64,000 nt of DNA from Clostridia bacterium (GTDB taxonomy: Bacteria; Bacillota; Clostridia; Oscillospirales; Acutalibacteraceae). The first letter of the stretch is position 1, and each line of letters opens with the position of its first letter. Below, one piece after another: positions 43,529 to 52,882 of the stretch. The notes beneath the pieces were generated by a model. The model saw only the letters and a list, made by a program, of their open reading frames with translations. It was not told the DNA's origin and did no database searches. The position numbers and the translations under genes were made by a program. The DNA lies in contig JAGBCU010000004.1 in the NCBI GenBank assembly GCA_017937865.1, forward strand, positions 1-64,000, given 5' to 3'.

Positions 43529-44885
43529 TTTTACAGAAATCGTTTCACGTAAATTTTATGAAACTGCTGTTTCACACTCTATGATTACAGACGTTGATAA
43601 AGTGATTGTAGGATTTTCGGGCGGTGCTGATTCGGTTTGTCTTTTGCATCTTTTACATAGATTTCAAAAAGAGTTTTCTTATTCTCTTACTGCCGTACAC
43701 GTAAATCACGGTATAAGAGGTGACGAAGCTAAAAGAGATGCCGACTTTGCTGAAAGCTTTTGTGAAGAAAACGGTATTCCTTTTAAGCTTGTTGAGATTG
43801 ACTGTGTTAAGCTTGCTGAAGAGAGTAAAATATCGCTTGAAGAAGCGGGGAGAAAAGCACGTTACGAAGCTTTTAACGGGCTTTGTACTGATAAATCTAA
43901 AATCGCTACAGCTCATAATCAAAATGATAATGCTGAAACCTTGATTTTTAACATAACGAGAGGTTCTTCGCTAAAAGGTGCTTGCGGTATTCCTTATGTC
44001 AGAAATAATATTATAAGACCTATTCTTGATTGCAGTAGAGAAGAGATTGAAGGCTACTGTAAAGAAAATAATTTATTCTTTGTAACCGATAGTACGAATC
44101 TTTCTGATGATTATTCTCGAAATAAAATCAGGCATAATGTTTTGCCTGCTTTAAATGAGTTAAACAGCGATTTTTTGAATAAAATTACTCAGTTTTGTAA
44201 TGATTGTGCCGATATTGAGAGCTTTTTAGATAATTACAGCGATATTCAACTAAATAAAGCGACTATATCCGAGAATTATTATGATGCAGTTTTTATTTCT
44301 TCTCTTGAAAAGCCGATTGCAACGAGAGTTTTGATATCTGCGTTCAATAAATTTACGACAGTAAGCCTTGAAAGACACCAGATTTTAGCTTTATTTGAGC
44401 TACTTTCAAACGGTGGCAGGTTGCAAATTAAAGGTGATATTTTTGCTGAGGTGAAACAAGGCAGGTTAAGGTTTTTTAATTCTGTTATCGATATCCGGAC
44501 AGATACTGTTAAAAATCTTTCAATACCGTTTGAGGTTACGTTTAACAAGCACACTGTTAAGTGTGAATTAACTGATTGTTCAAAGAAAATTAACCGTTTA
44601 TCTTTAGATGATTTGATAGATTTTGATAAAATAAGTGGTAATTTATTCCTTAGAAGCCGTGTAAGCGGTGATAAAATAACCTTAAGAAAACGAAACGTTA
44701 AAAAATCTTTAAAAAAGCTTTTCTGTGAGGAAAATGTTCCTATAGAATTACGTGACTGTATTCCTGTTTTGTGCGATGAAAACGGCATTGTATGGGTTTA
44801 TGGCTTTGGTGTTAATAAACGTTGTGAAGTTACATCAAATTCTATTAATATTATTTCTGTGAGAGGTAAATATAATGATAGGTAA
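43521..44885 (+). CDS. tilS: tRNA(Ile)-lysidine synthetase
   Basis: Adds lysine to C34 of tRNA-Ile(CAU), changing its codon reading to AUA. PP-loop ATPase: [49 protein letters not shown], and a C-terminal domain with GDKITLR, typical of TilS. ATG 43521 overlaps dnaB and follows GGAG; the frame is open further up only because of dnaB. 454 residues. Followed by hpt and ftsH, the standard Firmicutes order. Confidence 0.95.
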   Translation: MSNFTEIVSRKFYETAVSHSMITDVDKVIVGFSGGADSVCLLHLLHRFQKEFSYSLTAVHVNHGIRGDEAKRDADFAESFCEENGIPFKLVEIDCVKLAEESKISLEEAGRKARYEAFNGLCTDKSKIATAHNQNDNAETLIFNITRGSSLKGACGIPYVRNNIIRPILDCSREEIEGYCKENNLFFVTDSTNLSDDYSRNKIRHNVLPALNELNSDFLNKITQFCNDCADIESFLDNYSDIQLNKATISENYYDAVFISSLEKPIATRVLISAFNKFTTVSLERHQILALFELLSNGGRLQIKGDIFAEVKQGRLRFFNSVIDIRTDTVKNLSIPFEVTFNKHTVKCELTDCSKKINRLSLDDLIDFDKISGNLFLRSRVSGDKITLRKRNVKKSLKKLFCEENVPIELRDCIPVLCDENGIVWVYGFGVNKRCEVTSNSINIISVRGKYNDR

Positions 44886-45429
44886 TGATATGAAAAATGA
44901 TATTAAAAAAGTGCTTATTACTGAAGAAGAGCTTGCAAATATCGTTAAATCACTCGGTGAACAAATAACAGAGGATTATAAAGGTAAGGACTTAATGATT
45001 GTCAGCATTTTAAAAGGTTCAATTCTTTTTATGGCTGACTTAATGAGAGCGATTGACACTCCTTGTACTATTGACTTTATGGCTGTTTCAAGCTACGGCT
45101 CAGGAACTAAAACCTCAGGTGTAGTTAAAATTATCAAAGACCTTGACGCTTCAATAGAAGGTAAAGATCTTTTGATTGTTGAAGATATTCTTGACAGTGG
45201 CAGAACTCTCAGCTACATTAAAGATATTCTTTTAGCCCGTAATCCTAAGAGTATTAAAATATGCACTCTTTTCGATAAACCCGAAAGAAGAGAGGCTGAT
45301 ATTTATGCTGATTATATTGGCTGTGATGTTCCTAATGAATTTATTGTAGGTTATGGTCTTGATTACGATGAACACTATAGAAATCTTCCTTATATCGGTG
45401 TTTTAAAAGAATCTGTATATAACGACTAA
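44875..45429 (+). CDS. hpt: Hypoxanthine (guanine) phosphoribosyltransferase
   Basis: Salvages hypoxanthine and guanine to IMP and GMP. Seen: [18 protein letters not shown], the PRPP-binding loop [14 protein letters not shown], and [26 protein letters not shown] at the end. 184 residues. ATG 44875 overlaps the tilS end by 11 bases and follows AGAGGT; a second ATG at 44890 is possible. Confidence 0.95.
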   Translation: MIGNDMKNDIKKVLITEEELANIVKSLGEQITEDYKGKDLMIVSILKGSILFMADLMRAIDTPCTIDFMAVSSYGSGTKTSGVVKIIKDLDASIEGKDLLIVEDILDSGRTLSYIKDILLARNPKSIKICTLFDKPERREADIYADYIGCDVPNEFIVGYGLDYDEHYRNLPYIGVLKESVYND

Positions 45430-45468
45430 TTAATTGTTATACAAATATTTTGAAAGAGGTGAGCTGTT

Positions 45469-47484
45469 ATAAAAAACGGCGACAAAATTAAGGCGTTTTT
45501 GCCTTATATAATTATTCCACTTATTGTTGTGTTACTTATTTCATTTTCAACAAGCGATACTGCTAAAAACAGTAAACTTGAATATTATCAGGTTATTGAA
45601 TTGTTTGACAAAGGTGAGGTTGTTGAATATGAGTTAAATATTGGTTCGGGTAATCTCACTTTTAAGCTCAAAGACGGTACTTCGGGTAAATATTCAGTTC
45701 CCAACGTAAGTCTTTTTGTTGATGATATTCACGAAGCTGTTGTTGAGTACAACAGAGCAAACCCTAAAGCTCCAATTAAATACAATTATGTTTCAGGTAA
45801 TTCATATTCAATGTGGATATCTCTTCTACCTGCAATTCTTTGCGGTGCTATCGCAATTTTTGGCGGTATCTACTTTATAAAGAAGATGAATAACTCCATT
45901 TCAAGCGAAAATAATCGTGCAATGGGCTTTGGTAAAGCTCGTGTTAAATTCGGTAAGGACGAAAAAAGAAAAACTACCTTTAAAGAGGTTGCAGGTGCTG
46001 ACGAAGAAAAGGAAGAACTTCAGGAAATTGTTGAGTTCCTTCGTGATCCTCGTAAATTTACCGAGCTTGGTGCAAGGATTCCTAAAGGTGTGCTTCTTGT
46101 GGGCCCTCCCGGTACCGGCAAAACTCTCCTTGCAAGAGCTGTTGCAGGCGAAGCAGACGTTCCGTTTTTCTCAATTTCAGGTTCTGATTTCGTAGAAATG
46201 TATGTTGGTGTTGGTGCGTCACGTGTTCGTGACCTTTTCGACCAGGCTAAAAAGAGTGCACCCTCAATCATTTTCATTGATGAAATCGATGCTGTTGGCC
46301 GTCATAGAGGTGCCGGTATGGGTGGCGGTCACGATGAACGTGAGCAGACCCTTAACCAGTTACTTGTTGAGATGGACGGCTTCGGTAATAACGAAGGTAT
46401 CATAATCATTGCAGCAACAAACAGACCTGATATTCTTGACCCCGCACTTTTACGTCCCGGTCGTTTTGACAGACAGGTTACCGTTGGCAGACCCGATTTA
46501 AAGGGTAGAGAAGAGATTTTAAAGGTACACTCTAAAAATAAACCCCTTGCACCCGACGTTGATTTGAAAACAGTTGCTCACGGTACTATAGGTTTTGTTG
46601 GTGCTGACCTTGAAAACCTTATGAACGAAGCAGCACTTCTTGCAGCAAAACGTAATAAAAAAGCTATCACAATGACAGAAATCGACGAAGCTGTTGTAAA
46701 GGTTGAGGTTGGTACAGAAAAGAAATCTCATAAATACACTGAAAAAGATAAAAAGATGACTGCATATCACGAGGCGGGTCACGCTGTTGTTGCTTATTAT
46801 CTTGAAAACAGCGATCCCGTTTATGAAATTTCTATTATTCCTCGCGGTATGGCTGGTGGTTATACTCTTTACAGACCTGATGAGGATTCATCCTTTGCAA
46901 GTAAAACTGAAATGATTGAAAATATTATTTCGCTTATGGGTGGTAGAGTTGCCGAGAAAATTATAGGAAACGATATTTCGACGGGTCCCTCTTCTGACAT
47001 TTCAAGAGCATCAGATATTGCAAGGGGAATGGTTACCCGTTACGGTATGAGTGAAAAGCTTGGTCCGGTTGTTTACGGTAAAGATAATGATCAAGTATTT
47101 TTAGGTATGGATTATAACCATACAAAGAATTATTCCGAGGCTTATGCGACTCAAATAGATGATGAAATCAAAAGAATTGTTCTTGATTGCGAAAAGAAAT
47201 GCCGTGATATTCTTGAAGAGCATAACGATAAGCTTGTTCTTGTTGCTGAAACTCTTATTAAGAGAGAAAAAATCGACCGTGACCTTTTCTTAAAGCTTAT
47301 GGATGAAAACTATAATCCGGATGAAGATGTTGAAGAAACAGTTGATACCGAAGCTATTGAAACTCAAGATACTGTTATAGAAGAGGTTGCAGAGGTTATT
47401 GAGGAAGACGTTGTTGAAAATCAATCCGAAAGTGACGTTGCTTCAGAAATAATCACAGAAGAAAGTGACGAAACAACCGACTAA
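45469..47484 (+). CDS. ftsH: ATP-dependent zinc metalloprotease FtsH; apparent AUA start
   Basis: Membrane-bound AAA+ protease. One N-terminal membrane segment, outer domain, second membrane segment near [23 protein letters not shown] domain ([32 protein letters not shown]), protease zinc site HEAGH and a long acidic tail of about 60 residues. Upstream, AAGAGGTGA (45454-45462) points to codon 45469, which is ATA, giving K-N-G-D-K-I-K-A-F before the first membrane helix, as expected of FtsH. The first standard start is TTG 45499, at the helix itself and without a ribosome site, which would remove the positive residues. No ATG/GTG/TTG lies between 45463 and 45499 in frame. I annotate from the ATA; a sequence error of one base is the simple alternative. 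Confidence 0.9.
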   Translation: MKNGDKIKAFLPYIIIPLIVVLLISFSTSDTAKNSKLEYYQVIELFDKGEVVEYELNIGSGNLTFKLKDGTSGKYSVPNVSLFVDDIHEAVVEYNRANPKAPIKYNYVSGNSYSMWISLLPAILCGAIAIFGGIYFIKKMNNSISSENNRAMGFGKARVKFGKDEKRKTTFKEVAGADEEKEELQEIVEFLRDPRKFTELGARIPKGVLLVGPPGTGKTLLARAVAGEADVPFFSISGSDFVEMYVGVGASRVRDLFDQAKKSAPSIIFIDEIDAVGRHRGAGMGGGHDEREQTLNQLLVEMDGFGNNEGIIIIAATNRPDILDPALLRPGRFDRQVTVGRPDLKGREEILKVHSKNKPLAPDVDLKTVAHGTIGFVGADLENLMNEAALLAAKRNKKAITMTEIDEAVVKVEVGTEKKSHKYTEKDKKMTAYHEAGHAVVAYYLENSDPVYEISIIPRGMAGGYTLYRPDEDSSFASKTEMIENIISLMGGRVAEKIIGNDISTGPSSDISRASDIARGMVTRYGMSEKLGPVVYGKDNDQVFLGMDYNHTKNYSEAYATQIDDEIKRIVLDCEKKCRDILEEHNDKLVLVAETLIKREKIDRDLFLKLMDENYNPDEDVEETVDTEAIETQDTVIEEVAEVIEEDVVENQSESDVASEIITEESDETTD

Positions 47485-47508
47485 ACATTGAATAATACTT
47501 CAATATAC

Positions 47509-47542
47509 AAAAAACTGACAGATGAAAATCTGTCAGTTTTTT
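47509..47542. terminator. Bidirectional terminator after ftsH
   Basis: AAAAAACTGACAGAT pairs with ATCTGTCAGTTTTTT around GAAA; serves ftsH and the converging HAD gene. Confidence 0.9.
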
Positions 47543-47571
47543 ATACTTTATACAACTATTTGTTATGTCTG

Positions 47572-48234
47572 TTAATCAAAATATTTGTAAATTTCAGAAT
47601 AGCTTTCAATATAGAAATTACAGAATGATTTGACTGTTTCTGGGTCAGCCTTTTCTGAAACGTCTTTAATACCTAAAATTTTATAACCTGCTTTATTTGC
47701 TGTTTCAATTGCGTAGAGAGCGTCTTCAAATATATATGTATTACTCTTATCTGTGCCTAAATATTCGAGAGCTTTATCGTAAATAACAGGGGAGTCCTTA
47801 CCTGCTCCAACGGAAGTACAGGTGAATATTTCATCAAAATAATCTCTGATTCCGTTCCTGATAAGAGCTCTCTCAACAAGATGCTTATCGGTTGCAGTAG
47901 CGACGCACATTCTAACGTTTCTTTGTTTTAAGAATTCTAAAAATTCTTTAACACCTTCTTTTAAAAGAACGTCGTTATAATAAAAGCCTTCAACTAACTT
48001 ATTAACAGCTTCAACAATACCTAAAACGGTTTCGGTAGGGTCAATGTTTTTTATATAATATTCAGCTGCCTGAGTCATACTCATTTTAACAAATTCGTCT
48101 TCAATTCCCGGCTCAGGCTCAACACCTTTTTCTTTTAAAAATCTTAAGCCTATGTCACTCCAAATATGCATAGAATCGAACACAGTACCGTCTAAATCGA
48201 ATATTGCACCTTTTATGTCATTCATATTATTCAT
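47572..48234 (-). CDS. HAD-superfamily phosphatase (phosphoglycolate phosphatase / beta-phosphoglucomutase-like)
   Basis: HAD fold: motif I AIFDLDGTVFDS with the nucleophile Asp, a helical cap (about 20-85), motif II VATATDK, motif III Lys in AGKDSPVIYDKAL, motif IV IFEDALYAIETANKAG. 220 residues from ATG 48234, which follows GGAGGT; the frame runs on upstream but that is inside thiN. Overlaps the thiN end by 8 bases. The substrate is not readable from sequence. Confidence 0.85.
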   Translation of the reverse strand: MNNMNDIKGAIFDLDGTVFDSMHIWSDIGLRFLKEKGVEPEPGIEDEFVKMSMTQAAEYYIKNIDPTETVLGIVEAVNKLVEGFYYNDVLLKEGVKEFLEFLKQRNVRMCVATATDKHLVERALIRNGIRDYFDEIFTCTSVGAGKDSPVIYDKALEYLGTDKSNTYIFEDALYAIETANKAGYKILGIKDVSEKADPETVKSFCNFYIESYSEIYKYFD

Positions 48235-48886
48235 AGTTACCTCCAAAATTGAAACTGCCTTTTTTATTATCCCAAATGATACATATTTTACCTTTTTCAA
48301 CGCTGATTGAAGAGCTTTTACCTAAGAACTCATTACTTACCCCTAAAGGAAAATCAGACGTTAAAACAGCATCTGAAAGCTCATAAAGCAACCCTTTTTC
48401 ATTAACCCCAACTGATTTGTCACAAATAGAAAAGACTGAAATATTTCCTTTACAATCCGATGAGAAATCTATTGAGTTGTTTTTTATGACTGTCAATGCA
48501 GTTTCGTTTTCAGTATCAAAAAATACTGCAACACCGTTATTTTCAGCAATAAAAGAAGCTGTTTGAATATTGGCTATCGTGTGGTCAAGCCGTCCGCCAA
48601 TGCAACCGTAAATTTCAAAAAACTTGTATCCCATATTTAATGCAGTTTTAATGCAAAGCATTGTATCAGTGTCATCTTTGATTTTAGGATGTTTAATTAT
48701 ATTATTACCATCAGGAATATAACCAAGCGAATCAAAATCACCGATAATATAATCGGGCTTGATATTAAATTCCTTTAAAGTTTCAAGACCTTTGTCTGCA
48801 GCGATTATAACGTCATTTTCGTTTATATTTATATCAAAGGCTTCGGTTTTAATCTTGAGAGCACCGAAAATAATACATTTTTTCAT
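48227..48886 (-). CDS. thiN: Thiamine pyrophosphokinase
   Basis: Makes thiamine diphosphate from thiamine and ATP. Seen: VIIAADKGLETL, PDYIIGDFDSLG with the conserved Asp, KDDTDTMLCIKTALNMG and GCIGGRLDHTIANIQ, all hallmarks of ThiN/TPK, then a beta-rich C-terminal domain. Start ATG 48886 follows AGAGGAT; six codons upstream are also open. About 219 residues. Coupled to the HAD gene. Confidence 0.93.
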   Translation of the reverse strand: MKKCIIFGALKIKTEAFDININENDVIIAADKGLETLKEFNIKPDYIIGDFDSLGYIPDGNNIIKHPKIKDDTDTMLCIKTALNMGYKFFEIYGCIGGRLDHTIANIQTASFIAENNGVAVFFDTENETALTVIKNNSIDFSSDCKGNISVFSICDKSVGVNEKGLLYELSDAVLTSDFPLGVSNEFLGKSSSISVEKGKICIIWDNKKGSFNFGGNYE

Positions 48887-48904
48887 AAAATCCTCTTTAT
48901 ACAT

Positions 48905-48936
48905 AAAGCCTTCCTACGTTTATTAGGAAGGCTTTT
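48905..48936 (-). terminator. Hairpin between the exporter-like gene and thiN
   Basis: AAAGCCTTCCTA pairs perfectly with TAGGAAGGCTTT (12 bp). T residues at the end are few on both strands, so it may be a weak terminator or a processing site between 48940 and thiN. Confidence 0.6.
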
Positions 48937-48939
48937 GAA

Positions 48940-49428
48940 TTAGAATATACCGTAAGTTATAAGTGACATAATTAAGCCGGCAATAAAAACGCCTAAAGTA
49001 ATAATGGGTAGGCACTTTTTAAATCTTAGGTCCAAAAGTGCCGCTATAAGAGCGCCTGTCCAGCCACCTGTGCCGGGGAGGGGGATTGCAACAAATAAAA
49101 GGAGTCCCCATTCCTTATATTTTTCTATTGTACCTTTTTTCTTTTCGGAACGTTCTTCCATTTTATCAACAATTTTTGCGAATGCTTTGAATTTTCTCAT
49201 CCAGGCAAAAATCTTTCTAATAAAAAGAAGGATGAAAGGAATTGGTATCATATTACCAATATAGCAAATGATAAAAGCTTGCAAGAAAGGAATTTCTAAA
49301 AGCCTTGCAGCAATCATACCGCCTCGTAACTCAAGCACAGGGCAAAGAGAAATAGCAAAAGCAACGAGCTGTGGCGGAATAGTATTCTGTAGGAACTCAA
49401 CTAAAGAAGTTACAATCGTTTCAACCAT
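48940..49428 (-). CDS. Small multidrug-export-like membrane protein (COG2426/PF06695 type)
   Basis: 162 residues with four to five hydrophobic segments. The family marks are CPVLELRGGMIAARLL, NMIPIPFILLF and PLPGTGGWTGALIAALL. The export label comes from distant similarity; the true role is unknown. The start overlaps the Nudix gene end by 8 bases. Confidence 0.82.
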   Translation of the reverse strand: MVETIVTSLVEFLQNTIPPQLVAFAISLCPVLELRGGMIAARLLEIPFLQAFIICYIGNMIPIPFILLFIRKIFAWMRKFKAFAKIVDKMEERSEKKKGTIEKYKEWGLLLFVAIPLPGTGGWTGALIAALLDLRFKKCLPIITLGVFIAGLIMSLITYGIF

Positions 49429-50170
49429 AATTTTCCTCGCTTATATAATTATTAGAAATAAGATACTCTTTAGCATCCTTTAATATCGTTTTATCGTTTT
49501 CAAACTTCAGATGTTTATATGCATTTTCAAAGGTGAGCCATATATAATCTTCAATTTCTTCAACTTGAATTTTGGTTTGGGTGTCGTTAGTGGATGCAAC
49601 GAAAATCTGAACTGTTTTTTGAATTTTGTTTTGAATAGTATATTCAGATTTGCATTTAAAGCCGGGAAGAATATTAATTCTCAAACCGGTTTCTTCAAAA
49701 ACCTCACGAATTGCCGTTTGTTCTAAGGTTTCACCTTTTTCAACGTGACCTTTAGGAAAGCTCCAATTTGAGCTTCTTCTGTTGCGGATTAAAAGATAAC
49801 GAATTTCGTTGTTAATTTTTCTGTAAACAACTGCACCGCAAGACCTTTCGTAATAACAATCAAGATTAAATTGGCGGTTTTGAGTGTAAAATTCAATTAA
49901 TTCTCTGATTTCGCAGTCAATATACTTTTTTGATTTTGGTGCTGCAATTAATTTCTGTTCACCGTTGTCTCTGAATTTAATTACGGCAATAATTCTGCCG
50001 TCAAAATGCCTTACGGGATTATCAATACCGAGAATAAAAACACCGCTGACTGTTGGTGCCGGTTGGAATTTACCGATAGGCTTGCCATGGTTCAATTTAT
50101 AAACCGAAGAAGAGGACAAAGGTGAACCAATAGGGTCTGTTATACTAACCCTAATCAATTTACCTAACAT
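49421..50170 (-). CDS. Nudix hydrolase fused to a degenerate soluble pyrophosphatase-like domain
   Basis: Residues 1-105 resemble small clostridial inorganic pyrophosphatases: LGKLIRVSITDPIGS at the start and ILGIDNPVRHFDGRIIAVIKF, but the catalytic acidic segment (known form EQDAYILG) reads TVSGVFILG, so the metal-binding Asp is lost. From about 108 a Nudix domain follows: SCGAVVYRKINNEIRYLLI, WSFPKGHVEKGETLEQTA and REVFEETGL, an intact Nudix box. The C-terminal part suits diadenosine polyphosphate or NTP-type hydrolases. ATG 50170 is weakly supported (GAGGTTACTTC lies upstream). The PPase-like domain may bind pyrophosphate or nucleotides without cutting. Confidence 0.8.
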   Translation of the reverse strand: MLGKLIRVSITDPIGSPLSSSSVYKLNHGKPIGKFQPAPTVSGVFILGIDNPVRHFDGRIIAVIKFRDNGEQKLIAAPKSKKYIDCEIRELIEFYTQNRQFNLDCYYERSCGAVVYRKINNEIRYLLIRNRRSSNWSFPKGHVEKGETLEQTAIREVFEETGLRINILPGFKCKSEYTIQNKIQKTVQIFVASTNDTQTKIQVEEIEDYIWLTFENAYKHLKFENDKTILKDAKEYLISNNYISEENYG

Positions 50171-50351
50171 GAAGTAACCTCACATAACATAGAAATATGT
50201 TTAATATTATATGACTTTTTTTCATCACTTTCAATATACAAACTATTTATAAATATAAGTTAGTTTTATTGCAATTTCATCAAAAATAACCCATAATGTA
50301 AAATTTTTTGCAAATTTAAAAGGATGGTATTGCTACCATCCTTGATAAATA
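50171..50351. other. Intergenic stretch between the Nudix and ThyX genes
   Basis: AT-rich, about 180 bases, with the ThyX terminator at its right end. The Nudix promoter should lie in the left part, but no box pair stands out. No open frame seen. Confidence 0.4.
50320..50343 (-). terminator. Terminator of the thyX gene
   Basis: AAGGATGGTA / TACCATCCTT, a perfect 10-bp stem with a 4-base loop, followed on the minus strand by TTTTAAATTT, nine bases after the thyX stop. Confidence 0.85.
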
Positions 50352-51737
50352 TTATTTTAAATTTTTAAAGAATTCGCAAACCTCTACTGCTTTACCGCAG
50401 GTCATAGGACCTTCTGTGCATTTATTAACAAAGCAACTTGGACCGTAGAACTTAAATACGGTCTCATCAGCATTTCTGAGCTGGGAAAGCATTTCAATAG
50501 CAAAATCACGGATTTCCCATTGAGCTCTGTTGCAAGAACGTAAACGCATAAATAAAAGCAATTCGCGGCCGTTAATTGTTGTAACGATATCAATTGCGTT
50601 ACCGCTAAGCTGAATGTAAGCAAGCAACTCTTCTGAAATACCGCAATCCTTTAATTCATTATAAAGCTCATTTGTTTTTATAAATGCATTACAATATCTC
50701 TCTTTGAGCTCAGGCTTTACTGCAACAGTCTCGGGAAGAATATGTCTTGTTCTGTCGGTAAGTGTAAGAGAAGGAATACCTATTGACTGAATTCTGTGTC
50801 TTGCAAAGTGAGTAAGACAGGATAATGAAACGTTATTAATTCTGAATGTAAATGTTGCAGCCTCTAAAGGTCTTTGACGTTTTGATTTGATTATTTTTTC
50901 AATAATTTTTGAACGCTCTTCGCTATCAGATATAATATCTTCAATTTGCTTTGTAGGTAGGTTGCAAGCTTCGATAAGTGCTGCTCTTGCAATTGCCTTT
51001 GATGCATCGGGAGTGTAGCTGATTAACTCAACGGGAGCTTCATTTTTAATAAGCTCTTTATCTGCAACGTATGAATATGTGGGAACATCTTGTAGATTAG
51101 GTCTTCTTGCTTCAAAATCGGTAAATATGCCGGGAGTCATAGCTCTTGCCTGCTCTAAAAGAGATTCTCCTAATGCCTTGAGCTCAGGGAAGGTTGAGCC
51201 TCTGCCGTAAATCATAGCATAAAGCATATTGATCAACTCTCTTGCATTTAACGTGCAATAGAAGTTGCTGTATAAAGAGTAGGGGAGAAGAAAACGAGCA
51301 TCTTCCTTAGGAATACCTGCATCAATAAAAGCCTGATACTCGTTATAAAGATAATCCATATGAGCGATATATTTATCGTGAACGGCTTTAGATTCAAAAT
51401 GAGGCACGTAATAACCTAATTTTGCAAAATCAACGTATCGTCTTGATTTAACAGTAAATGAAGCAAGACGGAATTCAATAACAAACTGCTCAACTAAAAC
51501 GGAAACGTTTTGGAAAGCAAGGTTGAATACAGTATGCTCCACTGTTGAAGTGTGACCCGAACGGGTAACCTTTGAAATTAAATTAGCATTTTTCGATGCA
51601 TCCTTTGAAAGCTCCAGGATTTCAAGAGCAGTACCGGGTTGGGTTGAAATTCTGCCGGAAGCAGCAGGAATTCTCTCACCGGTATCGGTCATGCCGATAA
51701 TAATAGCTTTTGAATTAGTGTTAAGTTCGGCGTTCAT
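50352..51737 (-). CDS. Double-length flavin-dependent thymidylate synthase-like protein (two ThyX halves)
   Basis: ThyX makes dTMP from dUMP with FAD and methylene-tetrahydrofolate; monomers are about 220 residues. This protein has 461 and shows two ThyX-like halves. Half 1 (about 10-215) has GHTSTVEHTVFNLAF, then EFRLASFTVKSRRYV at 89-102. Half 2 (about 235-455) has RPLEAATFTFRI, then FARHRIQSIGIPSL at 311-324, and LRSCNRAQWEIR. The ThyX motif RHRxxSxNExSxR is split: half 1 keeps R..S....S.R but lacks RH, half 2 keeps RHR..S....S, and the N-E pair is missing from both. Either the halves form a joint active site or it is a descendant with new work. No thyA is in the window. ATG 51737 follows GGAGGT; promoter at 51772-51800. 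Confidence 0.82.
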   Translation of the reverse strand: MNAELNTNSKAIIIGMTDTGERIPAASGRISTQPGTALEILELSKDASKNANLISKVTRSGHTSTVEHTVFNLAFQNVSVLVEQFVIEFRLASFTVKSRRYVDFAKLGYYVPHFESKAVHDKYIAHMDYLYNEYQAFIDAGIPKEDARFLLPYSLYSNFYCTLNARELINMLYAMIYGRGSTFPELKALGESLLEQARAMTPGIFTDFEARRPNLQDVPTYSYVADKELIKNEAPVELISYTPDASKAIARAALIEACNLPTKQIEDIISDSEERSKIIEKIIKSKRQRPLEAATFTFRINNVSLSCLTHFARHRIQSIGIPSLTLTDRTRHILPETVAVKPELKERYCNAFIKTNELYNELKDCGISEELLAYIQLSGNAIDIVTTINGRELLLFMRLRSCNRAQWEIRDFAIEMLSQLRNADETVFKFYGPSCFVNKCTEGPMTCGKAVEVCEFFKNLK

Positions 51738-51771
51738 AAACTACCTCCAATTTATTCCACATATTTCGTAC

Positions 51772-51800
51772 ATTATACCATTCACTGACAATAAATTCAA
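51772..51800 (-). promoter_or_regulatory. Sigma-A promoter of the double ThyX gene
   Basis: Minus strand: TTGAAT (51800-51795), 17 bases, TATAAT (51777-51772). Confidence 0.6.
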
Positions 51801-51846
51801 GAGCAATATTTTTTTGTTAATTAACTATAAATATATTGATTTCTTC

Positions 51847-51875
51847 TTGAAAAATCATACTATATATGGTATCAT
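51847..51875 (+). promoter_or_regulatory. Sigma-A promoter of the alpha/beta hydrolase-miaB-mutSL run
   Basis: TTGAAA (51847-51852), 17 bases, TATCAT (51870-51875); predicted start near 51882. Confidence 0.55.
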
Positions 51876-51926
51876 TATTTCAATTATGGGTGTATATTGC
51901 CTATTTACTGTTTTGGAGGTTTTTTT

Positions 51927-52859
51927 ATGGCTATTATCAAGAAAGAAGCTTACTTCAATTCCTCTACCGGAGTTAATAAAATACGCACTCTTATCTGGTC
52001 TGATTCTGATGTTCAGCCTGTTGCTGTTTTTCAGATAGCACACGGCGTTTCAGAGCATATTGACAGATACGATGATTTCGCAAGGTTTCTTGCAACAAAA
52101 GGCTTTATTGTCTGCGGTAACGATCATATCGGTCACGGTAAATCCGTAAACTCTGCCGAGGATTTAGGCTTTACTGCCGAAAAAGACGGTTACAGACGTT
52201 TTGTTGATGATATGCATATTTTATATTCAATTATTCACAAGCGTTTTCCTGACCTTCCTTATTTCCTTTTCGGTCACAGTATGGGCTCGCTTTGTGCCAG
52301 AGTATACGCAAGCACTTTTGCAACTGATCTTGCAGGTCTTATTATCTGCGGTACTGCTCAAGTTCCGTCCGGCCTTGATTTCGGTATCGATGCACTCGAT
52401 AAAATTGTTGAAAAATTCGGACCTCGTACGGTAAACAAGGTTGCTGCCGGTATGCTTAATAAATTCTCTTCTCTCGGTATTTCCGACAGAGAAACTGATT
52501 TGGATTGGTTAAGCGTTAATAAAGAAAACGTTCAGAATTATATTGACGACCCTCTTTGCGGTAACGAGCTTTCTCTTGCAGGTATTCGTGATTTAGCCGC
52601 TATTGGTATTCTTGCAAGTGATAAGTTATGGCCTGCGACTATTCCCGTTGACTTACCCATAATGATTATTTCAGGTGCTCTTGACCCTGTTGGCGGTAAC
52701 GGAAAAGGCCCGATTGCTTGCTGTGATGCTTTAACCGAAAGCGGTCATAATCCTACCGTAATTATCTATCCCGGTTGCCGTCACGAAATTCTTAACGAGG
52801 ATTGCAAAGAAAAGGTTTATACCGATATCCTCGGTTTTTTAAACTCTGTTCTTTTCTAA
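51927..52859 (+). CDS. Alpha/beta hydrolase, monoglyceride lipase/lysophospholipase-like
   Basis: Serine hydrolase of the Hydrolase_4 type. Seen: AHGVSEHIDRYDDFARFLATKG (oxyanion-hole HG near the start of the core), NDHIGHGKS, the nucleophile elbow FGHSMGS, the acid in SGALDPVGG and the His in PGCRHEIL. Cytosolic, 310 residues. Start ATG 51927 has GGAGG before it; ten codons upstream are open but without a ribosome site. It is the first gene of the long plus-strand run; the substrate is probably a mono-acyl lipid, inferred from the family. Confidence 0.87.
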   Translation: MAIIKKEAYFNSSTGVNKIRTLIWSDSDVQPVAVFQIAHGVSEHIDRYDDFARFLATKGFIVCGNDHIGHGKSVNSAEDLGFTAEKDGYRRFVDDMHILYSIIHKRFPDLPYFLFGHSMGSLCARVYASTFATDLAGLIICGTAQVPSGLDFGIDALDKIVEKFGPRTVNKVAAGMLNKFSSLGISDRETDLDWLSVNKENVQNYIDDPLCGNELSLAGIRDLAAIGILASDKLWPATIPVDLPIMIISGALDPVGGNGKGPIACCDALTESGHNPTVIIYPGCRHEILNEDCKEKVYTDILGFLNSVLF

Positions 52860-52882
52860 CTTTTTGACTCAAGGTGAAAAAT

